A program made the translations under genes and the position numbers. DNA of 64,000 nucleotides, taken from assembly GCA_012934845.2 (NCBI GenBank), contig WNNJ02001664.1:1-64000 (forward strand), read 5' to 3'. The number at the start of each line of letters is the position of its first letter. Positions within the stretch are counted from its first letter, which is position 1. This DNA comes from Pomphorhynchus laevis (taxonomy: Eukaryota; Acanthocephala; Palaeacanthocephala; Echinorhynchida; Pomphorhynchidae). The notes under the pieces were generated by a model. It ran no database searches, had not been told where the DNA came from, and saw only the letters and a list, made by a program, of their open reading frames with translations. Below, piece by piece: positions 9,501-22,785 of the stretch.

Positions 9501-10528
9501 ATTATAATATATAATATATATTATATATAATATATAATATATATATTATATATAGTTTTATAATATTATATAAAGTTTTAGGTAACAATTAAAATTTATT
9601 AGCAATAATTTGGATTTAAATAAAGTAAAATGAAGATAAATTTATTTAAATAAATAAAATTATTTATTATTAAAATTAGATTATTAAAATTTTGATTTTT
9701 TAATGATACCGATTTATAATTAAAATTAATAATTTTACTATTAAAATAAAGTTAATTTATTGTTAAGTATAATATTTTACTATTAAAAACTTCAAAATTT
9801 AAATTTGTTCGCTCCACTCTCTTGTCATTAACTGACCGGTTTGCAATCAGTTTGCTTCGCTCGCCAATAAATGATTCGTTGATGACCTTCGAACGAAATT
9901 ACAGCACTTGTAACTGCAATTGAGTGATAATTGATTTGGGGCGATATTGTGGCATTGTTTGAGCAGGCAAACACATCACAGTTAGGACATCAATTAAAAC
10001 AGTAGATGTTATAAATGCCAAAAACGTTCTCAGTGCTCTAAACTTGACAATTACAACGTAATTTCATAAAAAAATAAAATTTGTAATTTCAATGATAACT
10101 TAATTTTAATTATAAATGAATGTTTTTTTCCTCTTTTGGACGAAGATAAAGAAAATTTTAAAATGGTTTTTAAAAGGCTGAATATAAACTACATAAACGC
10201 ATGTACTAAATTTTATTGCTAAAATATCGGTTTTTGTTCAGATAAATCATTTAAAATTTATAAATATCCTTATGTGCTTAATTTTTATAATTAGTAAATA
10301 TCGTCTTGTGATATTTACTCAAATCACATATCATAAAGATACATTAATATCCTTACGCGATTAATTTTTATAACGAGTACATATCGTCTTGTTTAATGAA
10401 ATGTTTATTAAACATTTTTTCAATTTTATTTATTCAACAAATATTTACAGAAATTAAAAAATATAGGTTTTTATTTGCTCAAATAAAATTACGTTGTGTT
10501 TAAGGATTATACCGATAATAAAACATAC

Positions 10529-10684
10529 CGATATTGTCGGCAAATGGTTCAGAATATTTTTTATCGTTGGTGTATCCATTATTTGTTGAGAATTGTATCG
10601 TGACAGCTTGCGAATTATCAATTTCATAACTTAGTTTAGTTGATTCCTCCATAACAGTTTTCTGCTGTCGCTCTTTCCTACGAT
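10529..10684 (-). CDS. WASP-like gene, linker exon
   Basis: 156 nt encoding a basic, low-complexity linker after EVH1: NRRKERQQKTVMEES at its start, then SYEIDNSQAVTIQFS and NNGYTNDKKYSEPF. The arginine/lysine start matches the end of EVH1 in WASP proteins (RRQRKSEKRR). Acceptor TTAATGTAG, donor GTATGT. Entry phase 1 fits exon 19261-19165, and it leaves one base for the next exon. An 8.5 kb intron precedes it. Confidence 0.7.
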
Positions 10685-11394
10685 CTACATTAAGAAGACT
10701 AGATATAAAATGTTGTTCTCGTTATATTTGCAACATATTAAAAATGTATAAAGCTGAAAAAGAATTAAACATAATGTATAAATATAACGCACAACACTAT
10801 AATAATTTAAAAATTATAATTTACAAAAGAAAAATATTTAATCGATAAATTAATAAAATAACTTTATTACAGTAAACTTATCAAAATATTATGTCAATTT
10901 TAGAAACATTTCAATTTGTAATGTTAGTTGACAAAATATAAAAATCAATTCCTTTTAAATTCTGAAAAATCTTGTTGTTCGATAAATATTCATAGAACGA
11001 TGTTATAAATAATAATATATATGTCATATATTATAATATTGTATTATATTATAATTTGTAAATATGATATATTATGTTTAAATATAATAACATTTATACT
11101 CTATTTTTAATAATCTTCATAAATTTAACTTCATTATAATTTATATGAATACGTTATAAATGCTTTATAATTTATAGGTGTTGCCTATAGAGTCAAAGTA
11201 ATTATATCGCAAAATACAAGAGGCTTTTTTATTAACACATTCTATAAAATTAAAAATATTTAGTTTAAAATTTTACTCATAAAATGTTATTTGTAAAAAA
11301 TATATTTTTTAAACTTTCTTTTAAATTTTAATTAATTCTGCTTTTATCTGAAATTTCTGTAAAAATGTTTCGTGTATTTATTAAAGATATTTAG

Positions 11395-12225
11395 GCTTGC
11401 TGACATCATGGGTAGTCCATTGGGGTGTCCTCTTCCGAACACATTAATGTGTCAGATGGAAAGTAATGTTATGGAAATGATTTCAGGCGAAACAAACCCA
11501 CAATTTTACGAAAACTATATAAATAGTGTCCGTTAATTAGAAATTTACCGACACTTTATACATAGTAATTTACGATTGATAAATTAATAAGAAGAACATT
11601 AAATGTACACAACTACACATATTTCTTCTCCTCAACTGACAGACGGATTAAAACTAGAATCGTTAAATTGTACATATGCAGCAATTTCCAATTAATTGAA
11701 TCATATTGGATCGCAATGAATTTATTCAAATACTCTAGATAAATTAATAAAACATTAAATATATTTTTAACTAAAACTAATTATAAAGACATAAAGCAAT
11801 ACGGTAAGATTTTATTTTATTCCGTTATCTTTATATTCAAATGAATTTTAACGTCTACTCTACAATCTTTAAAACTAAGTTTTAATATTTAAGTCGATAT
11901 TGCCTTATTATTAGTCGATATTATTAATATATTATTATATTATCAGTTGAAATTATTAGTCGATATATATGGGAATAATAATTTTAATATTAAATGTTTT
12001 TCCTCTCATAAAGAGAAACTATCAATCATACAGATATCCAGTGTAGATTACGAATTCAAATGTTCCACGTTCTGTGAGAATGCCTACATTGGAAACATAT
12101 TTTGTCGGATAGGATTTAGAACTGCCGAACACCTTTGGGTGAGTACACGGACAGGATTAAAACTCAAAAATGACCTGATTCATAAGTACTTTGTAATACT
12201 TGGCAATACTCCATTATAGCTTATG
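11395..12225 (+). pseudogene. PLE relic: RT and GIY-YIG fragments
   Basis: IMGSPLGCPLPNTLMCQMES (about 11408-11467) is PLE motif B (MGSPLGP..AN.FM...E), followed by NPQFYENYINSV where a YxDD motif would be. After a gap, 11947-12219 encodes STFCENAYIGNIFCRIGFRT, EHLWVSTRTGLKL, a GIY-YIG block of the other PLE type (YIGST...EH.GVS.RTG). It lies in the long WASP-like intron on the opposite strand. It is much decayed and old. Confidence 0.6.
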
Positions 12226-12483
12226 CAAAAAGCAAGCTAAAATTGCATATTGCTGAGTCGATAAAAAACTCAACAAAGAAAAAACAGCATAAAAACATAG
12301 CAAAGTCGTGAGAAGTTACCTGCTACTAATTTGAAAATCTTATTGAAAATTTAAATATTTTTTTGCTGATTGCTGTAAGCAAACATATCATATGAAAAAT
12401 CATTTATTGGCTATTTATACTAATCGCTAAGTTAAAGCTTTCAAAAGCACGAAACATTATAATCTAATATTTATTTGATTTAG

Positions 12484-12667
12484 TGTTGAAATAAATGAAA
12501 GTGTACGCAATGAAGATGTTTTTATTGTACAAAGTGGATGTACGGAAGTTAATGATATCATAATGGAACTCCTGATTATGATGAATGCTTGTAAAATAGC
12601 ATCTGCTAGTAGGATCACTGTCGTTATTCCATGCTTTCCTTACGCGAGACAGGATAAAAAAGATAAG
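12484..12667 (+). CDS. PRPS: Ribose-phosphate pyrophosphokinase, one internal exon
   Basis: 61 codons read [39 protein letters not shown] and [15 protein letters not shown]. This is very close to animal PRPS1/2 ([25 protein letters not shown]). The enzyme makes PRPP from ribose-5-phosphate and ATP for nucleotide synthesis; FPYARQDKK is part of its ATP site. The exon is bounded by acceptor TTTGATTTAG and donor GTACTT, and the first base completes a Cys codon as in the animal gene. No other PRPS exon was found in the window. It may be part of a gene with very long introns, or a stranded fragment. No stop or frame change is seen. Confidence 0.85.
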
Positions 12668-13683
12668 GTACTTGACTTATACAAGAAATATAGCGTACAA
12701 GATGACATGATTTAATTCATTTGCTAATATGTGAATATACCAATTTCATTTATTGAATACGAAGTTGAATTTAATGCTTTAATTTCAACAATATTTTATC
12801 ATTAAAATTTTTTTAATTCGATTTAAAAATTTCTGATTGTTTATTAATTTAAAAAATTTTTCTTGTGAAAAAGAAATTTTAAGTAAACATATTTTGCAAT
12901 TGTATTAAATAATATTTCTAACTCGATTTAAAATTTCTAATTGTTTATCAAGAAATTTGTATAAAATTGTTTAAAAATATATGTTGTAATTTGTGAGACA
13001 TTTAGAAATGAAATTGCCCAAATTAATTGTTTATGAAACTTTTTACAAAATGTTTATGAAAATATTAAAATTTATAATTTCAGATTATAATAGGCATTTC
13101 AAATTGTCGTTAAAATCGTGGTAGTTCAAAATGTAAATTAGTAAAAATTAAATATTTCTCTAATCAGTAAACTTTATTTATTTTACTACGAAATAAAAAC
13201 AAAATTTCATATCAAGGAACTGATTTTGAATTATATAGAACTTATGTCTTACCAAAGTGGTTTGCGAATAAGCGATACCGATATGTAGGCATTTTACAAA
13301 ACGAGTGAAATCACAGAATTAAAATAACAGAATTCTGTATTATAATAGAATTTATTTATCGTATCTTTTACAAAACGATTAAAAGAAAATAAAAAAATTT
13401 AATAATAATCAGAGTTAGATTAGATTATCGTGTTATAAAAAATAAAGTAAACAACTCCTTTAAAATGCGATATTTTAATGTATCTCGGTATGTACAAACA
13501 ACTCTGTTAAGTATAATGCTACCCGGATAGCAAAGCCCATAACCTAAGATTATCATTAATTTAAATAAATTTCATTAATTTAAATAGAAAACATGAAAAT
13601 AAAATATTAATACCTTGTTATATATGTAAATGTAAATATATAATTATCAAATATATATTGCATTCATAGTACATGGATGTGTA
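12668..13683. other. AT-rich stretch after the PRPS exon
   Basis: AT-rich, with no PRPS exon (the next would begin SRAPISAKL) and no other gene recognised. It lies within the WASP-like intron on the other strand. Confidence 0.5.
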
Positions 13684-14880
13684 CTAGAAGGACTTATTGT
13701 ACTAAAAGGACTTATCTAGGAGTGCTGCACTTCAATCCAGTTGTGCAGCAGCTCCCAACAGATAATACTCAAAAGTCGAAACACCATTAGTTTATGCTGT
13801 TTGAGTCTTCCGATTCCTTCAATTAGAATTTAAATGTAATTTATATTTAAAAATATATTACATTTAAATATTATATTGATTCTTGTAAAAATATCGTTTT
13901 TGTTCGATGTAACATGTGTTTTGTTAACATTCATGCAATATTTTTATATTTAAACCCATTTTCGCAATTTTAGATTTACTAAAATTTAGTAGCCAACTCC
14001 TTTAAATAACTTAAAGTAATTTTTAAACAACTCCTTTCGGTATTAGTGATAATAAAATCAACAACGCAATAATGACATGAATTTAAAGGGATATCATCAT
14101 TTGATACAACATTATAGAGAGATGAAAATAAATAATACATGAAGATAAAGGTATTTAAACAGGTGGATTATTAATTCAAAATCCTTAGTGAATCGTTCTA
14201 AATTTAATGTGTATCTAATTAAATATTTAATTTCGCGCTTTGCACAATTAATTAAATTTGATTAATTAAATTAATTAATTTTATCGAAATTCATTAAATT
14301 TAATTTTTTATATTAATAACGCGTTTTATAATTCTGTAAATCAAAAACATTTTAAATAATATTTTGTAGAAGTTTATAATATTTTAATATTCTATAAATA
14401 TATATTTAATAATCAAATATATAATTATCAACGCGGATAAGTGTTATAAATTTCATGTTTATTTATTTATCAATACAAACTATTTCGCTAACTCTTTTAA
14501 ATTTCATGTGTTTAAATTAAAGAGCACATGCAAAACTTATTGGATTTTTGAGAACGATGCTGTCTTCATCGTTAGAATAAAAGACTCTTAAAGTATTTTT
14601 TAGTACAACGTTTGAACAATTCTATTTACTAATAATCACTTATTTATAATGTAATTACTTCTATGTACGTCATAAATTCGAGATGAAAAATAAAATAATG
14701 CATGAAAAACAATTATTTAAACTGTTGAATTATCAATGCAATTATTATAAAAATATAATTACATTTTAAAATAAATAATTAATATTTAAATATATATTAC
14801 ATTTAAATTATTAGATTTAAACCTATTAGTATTTATAGAAGTCCGCACAATAATCAGAATTTATGAATTTTCAAGATTTA
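13684..14880 (+). repeat. 1.1-kb dispersed repeat, copy I
   Basis: Shared with 55456-56480 and 58310-59400. It begins with CTAGGAGTG and a short GC-richer head containing AAAAGTCGAAACACC and GTTTGAGTC, then about 1 kb of AT-rich DNA. Copy I keeps about 60 bp (14340-14400) that copies II and III lack. The head resembles a degenerate hammerhead and a PLE terminal repeat. Confidence 0.8.
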
Positions 14881-17800
14881 CATCATAAATTTAGAGACAA
14901 AATTAGCTTACAGCAAAGTGTACTTGATTGCTTAAATATATTACATTATAATTAATAGAATAATATCAATACTGTGAAAATATTGATTTATTAATATTTT
15001 ATTTAAACAAAAATGTTTGAATTTTTAATCAAAAATTTATTAATATTTATTATTAAATTTATTTATTATTTATTTAATAAAATGTGCAAATCATATCAGC
15101 TAACTAGGGCTAAGTATTTTATATAAATTAAAAATAATGATAAATATAATTACAAATTATAAATAAATATAATATTTTATATAATTTATATTTATGTAAA
15201 GTTAGAATTAAAAAAATAACAAACAAAAATAACAAGATTGTGAAAATATTAGTTATTCGAGAAAATGTTCAAATTCATATATAAAGAGGTATACAATACA
15301 GATAATATGTGCTAGATTTTAAAATAATACAAAATAAGAATAAAGTACAATTTTTATGATAACATATAACGGGAATGCTACTTTGAAAGAATAGACTGAA
15401 TTGTTTCGTTTGAAATAAAGAAAAAGCTTCTTTATATCATACGGCTATTTTATCATGGCACTGGTTTCGTTCCTCTTAAATGTTGTAAGAGGTTGTATTA
15501 GTTTTAACATATGTATATTGTATTAGTTTTAACATATTTCGGTTTGATCATCTATCAAAATATTTTTCAAAATTTTATAGATGTTGTGTTTTATAATATT
15601 ATATATATTATCATAACATTAAGCTTTCATAGAATTTAATTTTAGTTAATGCCGCATTTACTTAAATACAACATGTATTATAATATGTAAAACCTCAATT
15701 TATATTATATTATTTTACCTCAATTGATTTTAAATAAATTTATTTTATAGAATCACAAATACATCAACAAACATCCAAAAGCTTAACAGCTATTACTTAT
15801 TAAAATCGATTCAATAAAGGACTCGAATTATAAATAAATTTAATTAAAAATACAATTTAATAAAACGTTCAAATGTTTACACTAAATAGAAAATTTTGAT
15901 CAAATACCCACAAATAATTTAGCACATAATTTAGAATTGATTCAAATTGTGATTAAATTGCATTTCATGCTACAATAAGATGTTAGGCTATTATTAAACC
16001 CTATTTACAAGGTATATACAATGTACATATTTCAATTGAACTTTGACGCACAAAAATCTGATCATTTATTTTGTCTTAATCTAAAAGCGATAAGCGTAGA
16101 TTAAAATAATACTTGTATTTAATATTGAACATATTGAAACCAGCGAAATTTACATAGCCAGCAACTTCTTAGTAAGTATAGTAATCATATTAACCGAAAC
16201 TCTTTTGCTCAGTAAAATCTGTGAATGTACAATAGCATATTAAAAAAGCAAATGATATACGTTGTTTCAAGATGTTCAAGGATCGACGCCGCATTCAGCT
16301 TGTCATATTTTGATTATAAGTAGCCAAAGTATAATGGAACAGTAATTTACCAAGTCCGAATAAGATATTTTCAAGTTAATAGATTAGATAGCATTTCTAA
16401 TTCTGGCACATTTTTAGTGAAATTTAAGATTTGAAAATAAAACTCACAAGATTTTACATGGATGAAAAGAATGTGAAAAATTCGGATTATGCGAATAATT
16501 AAGACAGAAATACTTTAGCACATTTATCACACAGGACATCAAAATGTACGAGGAATACAAAATAAACTGTAAATGAACAAAAAACTATTTGTCGTTTAAA
16601 ATAATTATAAAAATTAATCATATAAAAATCATTATTTGTAGATCTATTTTGGCACGTTTATATGCGGAGGTCTATTTTCACGTTCGGATTTACTACAAAA
16701 TTAAGGTAAATTAAAGAAAAATTAAAATAAACAAATAAAATAATCTAAAATCAAAATTAAATAAAATTAATAACAAAATTAAATATAAATTTAATAAAAT
16801 TAACGAATTTTTATTCTAAAGAACTGCTTTTCATTTACTTTCTAATGACATGTTTATTACTTTCTAGTGTCAAAGTAATTCTTTGACATTATTTGTACAA
16901 AGCAATAAAAAGGTAAATTGACATTTTAAATTACATTCTAAATTTAAATCGTAAATTTTCTTATAAATCTTACTACAAAATTAATAGTTTCCATAAATAA
17001 GCTACGAAAGCTTAGCCCTTGAACAAAAAATATATTGGAATGCCAAAAAATTTTGAATGATGGAAATTAAACAATTTAAAATTGGTTCCCTCTGTTTATT
17101 TTTTAATTTTTAAAATAATTCTTTATTATTTATAGTTGATAATTATTTATTAATATAATTATGATAAATAATAAATAGCAGGCGTTGGAATGCATTAAGA
17201 TACGCCGCAGACCGCATGAAGTGGAAAAACTATTCCAAAGTAGCGGGCCCCACTACCATACGGAGAAAACTACGGAGAATTCCAAAGTAGCGGACAACGC
17301 CACTATACAACGCTATAGAAAAAAAGAATATTAATAATTATTTATTGGCTTATTTAATATAAAAATGATTAGTTGCTCAAGAAAAATATTTAAGGATATA
17401 AATAAGTTAAAACTAAAATTCTTTATTTATTAAGTCTATCAATAGAAAAATATTTAATAATGCAACTGATATTCTAAATCCGGGTGGCAAATAAATATTT
17501 CTACAACAGTAATAACGTATATAGAAAAGTGATTGGACCCTGCAACAAAAATATCTTTAACTGCCTTATATAAATAATGAAATTCTCAATTTTATAAATT
17601 ATGGTAATTATAATTTATAATACGAAATTGCCAACTTTGCATAATCTATCTTTAAATGAATATGTTTAGATTTTTATAAAAATAATAGTTCTCTGTATAA
17701 CATTTATTTCTATAATTGTAATTACCAGTATATTAGACCAGGGTTGAAAACGTATCGCTATTTAAATATGTTCAATAGATCTTGATTATCGACTGTATAT

Positions 17801-18330
17801 TCAATAATCTATAATCAATCACTACCTTTTTGACCTTTAGTCGTTTTAAATGTGAATAAATTCGATTTGAAAAGCAGTATTTCTTTCACATTCTTAGAGA
17901 TTTAAATGATAAAATGCTATACAAAAATAATGTCTTTGCTTATCGGAAGCGAAACTCGAAATTTTGACTAAAAACGATAAATATTAATTATTGCGCATTT
18001 TTGTAGAAATCGATTCTAGCAATTAAACATATCTTAGAGTATAATAAATTAAAATATGCTTATTCTTTATTCCTTTGACCTTTTTATCAATTAATTGCTT
18101 TGTTTTCTACTTGTATAAGTGGTGCAACTTGGTGGTGATAAAGTACAGATATAACGAAATCTGGAGATGTTAATAGTTTAGATTAAGAAATTTTGACTAA
18201 TATTATTTTTTGAATAAAACTATTTATTTGATATAATTTAGAAATAAAACATTTATAAAAATCACTAATTAAAGATTCCTAGTAATTTTAATAATATCTA
18301 ATAATACTGCCTACCAATAAAAGACGGCAG
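14881..18330. other. AT-rich intron DNA; small GC-richer island
   Basis: Mostly AT-rich DNA with no recognised gene. At 17175-17310 a GC-richer stretch can be read as RRWNALRYAADRMKW in one frame, a weak hint of a degraded mobile-element protein. It carries a local repeat (TTCCAAAGTAGCGG twice). Nothing else is identified. Confidence 0.4.
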
Positions 18331-18339
18331 TGCGTTAAT

Positions 18340-18640
18340 AACATTCTAAGATCAAGCTGTTGCAAATAGCGACTCATTGTGGTGTGTAGTCGAACCGTGT
18401 TGAGAAATCGAACTCCGGTCTCCCTCGTTACATGCCTGGATACTTCACTAACTCGGACTGGTCATGAAAAATCACTTTATAAAAAATTTAAAATGTAATG
18501 TAGAATATCACTAAAGAGCAAATATCGACTCATTGGGTCGTGCAGTATCCGTGTTGCGGAGTCGAAACTCGGTCCAACGCGTGACAGGCTGAAATACTCG
18601 ACCCTATACTAACACGGATCGATCATTATATATATTACTC
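18340..18640. repeat. Two related 110-bp repeats
   Basis: 18360-18475 and 18515-18630 share CAAATA-CGACTCATTG, GTCGAA and TCGGTC blocks and a final GGATCGATCAT/GGACTGGTCAT. They are diverged tandem copies of an unknown element. GTTCGA-like words suggest a tRNA T-arm, but no cloverleaf could be drawn. Confidence 0.5.
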
Positions 18641-19164
18641 TATTTGACTGATAGATAAAACTCAAAAACAAATTTGTTTGTATAAAAACTTTATATTATA
18701 CAATATATAAATTAATAAAATAATAACGTTATCATACGTAATATATAATTTCAAAATTGAATAGAGTGTATAAAATTTATTTCGTATTAATATAGTGTAT
18801 AAACTATTAATAGTGTTTTAATAAATATAATATTTATTACATTAAAGTAATATACATTATATATTATATTAATAATATTATATATTAATATTATATATAA
18901 TTAATAAATATATCAATAATATATTATATTTTATAATACTATATTTTATATATTATGTAATTAATAATTTGAAATCCTATATTACAATAACAATTGCTTT
19001 AATTCTTTAATACTTTTACGTAATTTCTGTCTCCCAACAATTTAAATTCAAATTCAAATTTATATTTTCAACTCAAATTTAATCACATTATTTAAAATGC
19101 AAATTAATTTCAGTTTAAAGAGCCGTGTCTTAAACAATGGCAATTTAACATCATTAGAACTCAC

Positions 19165-19261
19165 TTAATTTGGCCTTCTTATCATGAATCTTTCCAACAA
19201 CTGCGTGACCGAAGCGAAGAGCATCATTAGCTTCGGCAAAGCTGAATGCTGCCATTGACTC
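19165..19261 (-). CDS. WASP-like gene, EVH1 C-terminal exon
   Basis: 97 nt: ESMAAFSFAEANDALRFGHA then VVGKIHDKKAKL. It aligns with the last strand and helix of WASP EVH1 (vertebrate ALNFANEEEAKKFRKAVTDLL). Acceptor TTTTTACAAG, donor GTGAGT. It enters in phase 0 and ends with one base that, with the next exon, gives Asn. Read without splicing it would stop three codons later, inside the donor. Confidence 0.8.
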
Positions 19262-20926
19262 CTTGTAAAAATACAAAAAAAAACAATAAAATAAAATTCA
19301 GTATCCCAATGAATCATTCGCAAATAAAGTAAACTTAAATGTTATAACAATTTGAAATCATTTACATTGTACAACTATGTTCACATTTTAGTAAACAAAA
19401 ATGTGAGATAATAATTTTTAATAAATTTTAATTAATAATTCGTTTACATTAAATGTAATTAATTCAATGAAATAAACACAAAAATGTGTGCTAATTATCT
19501 AAAATAGAAATTGGATATTCATAGAGTGAATTCGTAAAAACTATTTATCTCCATTTAATAATTGAGTGCAAAATTATAAAATTACAAAAAATAAGTTAGA
19601 TATCTTTTAGACAAAGTTTCTCTTAAATATCAAACACATTTCCTGATATCTTTTGCAAGTTATCAAACAATCAAACAACAATAAAGTTTTCATTAATTTT
19701 TAAAAATTAAAATAAAACAAATTTTACTTGAAAATTTATAATTAATAATTCTTATTTTTTATTTATTAATTTTCACAGAAAATTAATAACAGAAAATTAA
19801 ATGGCAATTGTTATTTTATTTATGAATTTATTTTAGTTCCCAAGAATGTAAAATATATAAATAAAATTAATTGTTTGTTAAATTAAAAATTTATTAAATT
19901 AAAATTCTCTCCACAATTGGTGTATTCTAATAATTCAGCATCATCCATTGCAATAATTACAAAAATTGCTTAAATCTGCAAAACGTTTTTATCTGTCATG
20001 TCATTCAAATCATCAAATCATAATTTCTAGTTGCATGGTTTCTATTGTAACAATGCAAAATAAATTATAATAATAAATTATAATTTGACAAAGAACAATA
20101 AATTAGAATTTAAATTAATTATTAAAATATAAAAAATTAAATAACAATTAGATTTAAAATATAATAAATTATAATTTGACAAAATAGAAAATAAATTCTT
20201 CAAAAAAATGACATTTATTTGATAATATCACCTGATTCAGTGGCAGATACAAAAATCATCAAATTAAAAATAAAAACCTATATTTTTTAAATATTATTTT
20301 CAAGAAATATAAAAAATACACGTTTAATAGATATGTGCACATCATAGTGTCATCTAATTTACAAAAACATAATGTCATCTGATTTAGCGGTAAATATCAA
20401 AATTCCATAAATTGAAAAAGGCCCAAAATTCAAAATTTCAAATATAAATTGTAATTTAGGAGTCTCAAATCTTTAAATTATTCAATAATTAGATTAAGCA
20501 ATTCTGCAAATTAGCAGCAGAACAAATAATTTGAATATAAAATAAAACGATTCATTAAAAAACAAAAAACATAAATAAAATTAACAAAATAAAAATGATT
20601 TTTATTTCATCTGAAATAAAAATTAGGAAAAGATGAATAAAAAATAAAAAAAAATAATAAAACGTTTAATTTAATAATTATTAAATAGAAAATTTTATAT
20701 ATTTATTTAAATCAAGTGTTAAAATGTATTCTGATGCAATGCATTTACAATATAAAAAAATTAAATTTGTGTGGCATAACAACGTCAAAATATCTGAATT
20801 AATTAAATTAAAAAAATTTTGAAAAAATTATATTAGAAAAAATCAACGTTGAATTATCCGTGAAAAAGATTGTATTTAAATATATGTGAAAACAATTGAA
20901 ATAACGTGTTTTTAGCGAACGCTTAC
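19262..20926 (-). other. WASP-like intron, 1665 bp
   Basis: AT-rich intron between the two EVH1 exons. No mobile element or other gene recognised. Confidence 0.6.
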
Positions 20927-21010
20927 CGACGCTTCAAAGCAATGAAAGATCGGTGTGACTACATTGTATTCAAATCCTCGATAGAATTCGTGTTCCCATA
21001 ACAGTCCTGA
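20927..21010 (-). CDS. WASP-like gene, EVH1 central exon
   Basis: 84 nt, 28 codons, phase 0 at both ends: SGLLWEHEFYRGFEYN then VVTPIFHCFEAS. It matches the EVH1 core GKLLWEQELYNNFVYNSP..YFHTFAGD of N-WASP, including the LLWE and FH.F signatures. EVH1 binds WIP-type proline peptides. Donor GTAAGC, acceptor TTGTGTGATAG. The upstream intron is only 49 bp. Confidence 0.85.
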
Positions 21011-21059
21011 CTATCACACAAATATAAAGTAAAAAATGAACATGTGAGAGTTAAGTTAC

Positions 21060-21200
21060 AGTAATTGAGTAAACGCGAAAAAAGTAGGACCGCATAATGT
21101 AGTCCTTCACAAAACAAGCAACTCCTGTGCAGTAATGAGCCCATTTCGTGTGTGAAGGCGGATGAGAAAGAAGCACTTGGACAACAGATGTTGCTAAGGT
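21060..21200 (-). CDS. WASP-like gene, EVH1 N-terminal exon
   Basis: 141 nt, 47 codons, phase 0: TLATSVVQVLLSHPPS, HTKWAHYCTGVACFVKDY, MRSYFFRVYSIT. It corresponds to vertebrate TMSSAVVQLYAAD, W.KK.SGVACLVKDN and RSYFLRIFDIKD. GVACFVKD and RSYF are diagnostic for WASP EVH1. Acceptor TTACTTTTTAG, donor GTAACT, a weaker site. Confidence 0.85.
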
Positions 21201-21659
21201 CTAAAAAGTAAACTCAAAATATTTTTAAATATATAATATTGCGACATTTGTAATTTACATAACTTGGTGTTTTCATTCGTTATGAAAATATTGAGGTAAT
21301 CGGTATAGTCATTAAATGACTATGTGGTCATTTAATGGTCATTAAATTACCATTAAATTTGGTCATTTAATAACTAAATTTAATTTTAATTAATAAAATT
21401 AAATTTTTTAAGCTACTGAAAACTAACTTTCGCTGATCACTTATATGCCTGGATTTCAGCATTACAATTTTTTACTTCATATGTTCCTGTATCGGTAAAT
21501 ATCATAGTAAACATTATAAAATTATTTATTTTTACTTAATTATATAATTATACATTAATTAAATAATTAATTAATAATATTATTAATATCAATTATTTAA
21601 TATTAATGCTAATAATCAATAATAATTAATGCTAATATACAAATATAATGCTAATATCT

Positions 21660-22745
21660 TTTATACTAATTTATATTAAGCAAATATTAACGAAGCGTTA
21701 GAAAATTTAATTTATCATATATTCGGAAAAATGTATACATATGTACGTTATAAGTATAACGCCTATCTAACAAAAATTAAACCATCAAGCAAATATAAAT
21801 ATATGGATAAAATTGAATTAATTGAATCCTTAAATATTTTAATAAATCAAAATTATTTAAAGGTAGGGACATCTTTATAAAGACAAGTTAAATATGTTCC
21901 CAAGTAGTTTAAAGTAGGGACATCTATATTTAGACAAGTAAAATGTGTTTCAATGGGTGGTAATAGTAGCCCAATAAGAGCTGACTTGTTTTTAAGCTTC
22001 ATAGAATATGAATTTGTTCATAACTGTGTAAAAACTAAATCTAAACAATATAAATATATGAAATATATGTTTCGATACTTTGATGATATATGTGTATTTA
22101 ATTCGAGCAATTTTTATTCAATAAGCGAACAAATTTATACAGGTAGCCTTATTCCTAATAAAACCAATATTGGTGACAAAGTATATATCTAGATATGAAA
22201 ATTTAATTAACATTAACTAAAACTACTATTAATTTACATTGTAAAAATGACATATTTAAATTTACAAGAAACATATTTTTGCATAAGCATTCATGCATAC
22301 CATATAATATAAAATATAATACATTAAATAATGAAATTTTAAGAATTGCAACAATATGTAATGATATTGGTTTTCTTCAAAATCATTTACATAATTTAAT
22401 ATATGCATATTTTAAACTAGGTTACTATAAAAATATCATCAAACAGAAAATAGTAATATTTGTATAAATCAACACAATATAATTAAAAATAAATTTATAA
22501 TCTTAAACGGAAAATCTTTATGGAACGATAATAAATAATATACTTTATATTAGAATAAGATACACTAAATAATCAAATTTCATTAGAGTAAATACGTCCT
22601 TAGCACGTATTTGACCCCGTTGCTATGTTATTAAATATAATTATTTAACTATTTACTATTTAATTTTTTATTTAGCATTATTTTTAATTTATAAACAGTA
22701 TAAAATAGTAGGCTCAGTTAGCTGATCTGATTTGTAGCAAATCAG
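21660..22745 (+). mobile_element. Penelope-like element, type 2, decayed
   Basis: It lies in the 1.76 kb WASP-like intron on the opposite strand. It carries RT text in broken frames: KMYTYVRYKYNAYLTKIKPS, VSMGGNSSPIRADLFLSF (motif B), MFRYFDDICVFN (motif C, YFDD), IYTGSLIPNKTNI, FLHKHSCIPYN and LRIATICNDIGF. This GGNSSP / IP.N.SY / R.ICN pattern differs from the GIY-YIG element at 1049. It may be the permuted Naiad-like PLE type. The 3' part (22500-22745) recurs at 57466 and on minus at 25245-25770. About four breaks are seen. Confidence 0.65.
21953..22192 (+). pseudogene. PLE type 2 RT fragment with YFDD
   Basis: The longest open piece of the element: MGGNSSPIRADLFLSFIEYE, YFDDICVFN and SLIPNKTNI in order. 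It contains the catalytic Asp pair. It ends at a stop before the next RT block, which continues in other frames. Confidence 0.65.
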
Positions 22746-22785
22746 CATAGTGACCATTAGAAAGGGTTGGGGAAGTGCACTTATC

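Noticed and set aside
18340-18640. tRNA gene or tRNA-derived SINE
   Set aside because: GTTCGA-like words occur, but no acceptor, D or anticodon arm can be paired.
19150-19261. Terminal exon ending in KLSEF and a stop
   Set aside because: GTGAGT before that stop is a strong donor, and the phase fits the linker exon at 10684, so the stop is intronic.
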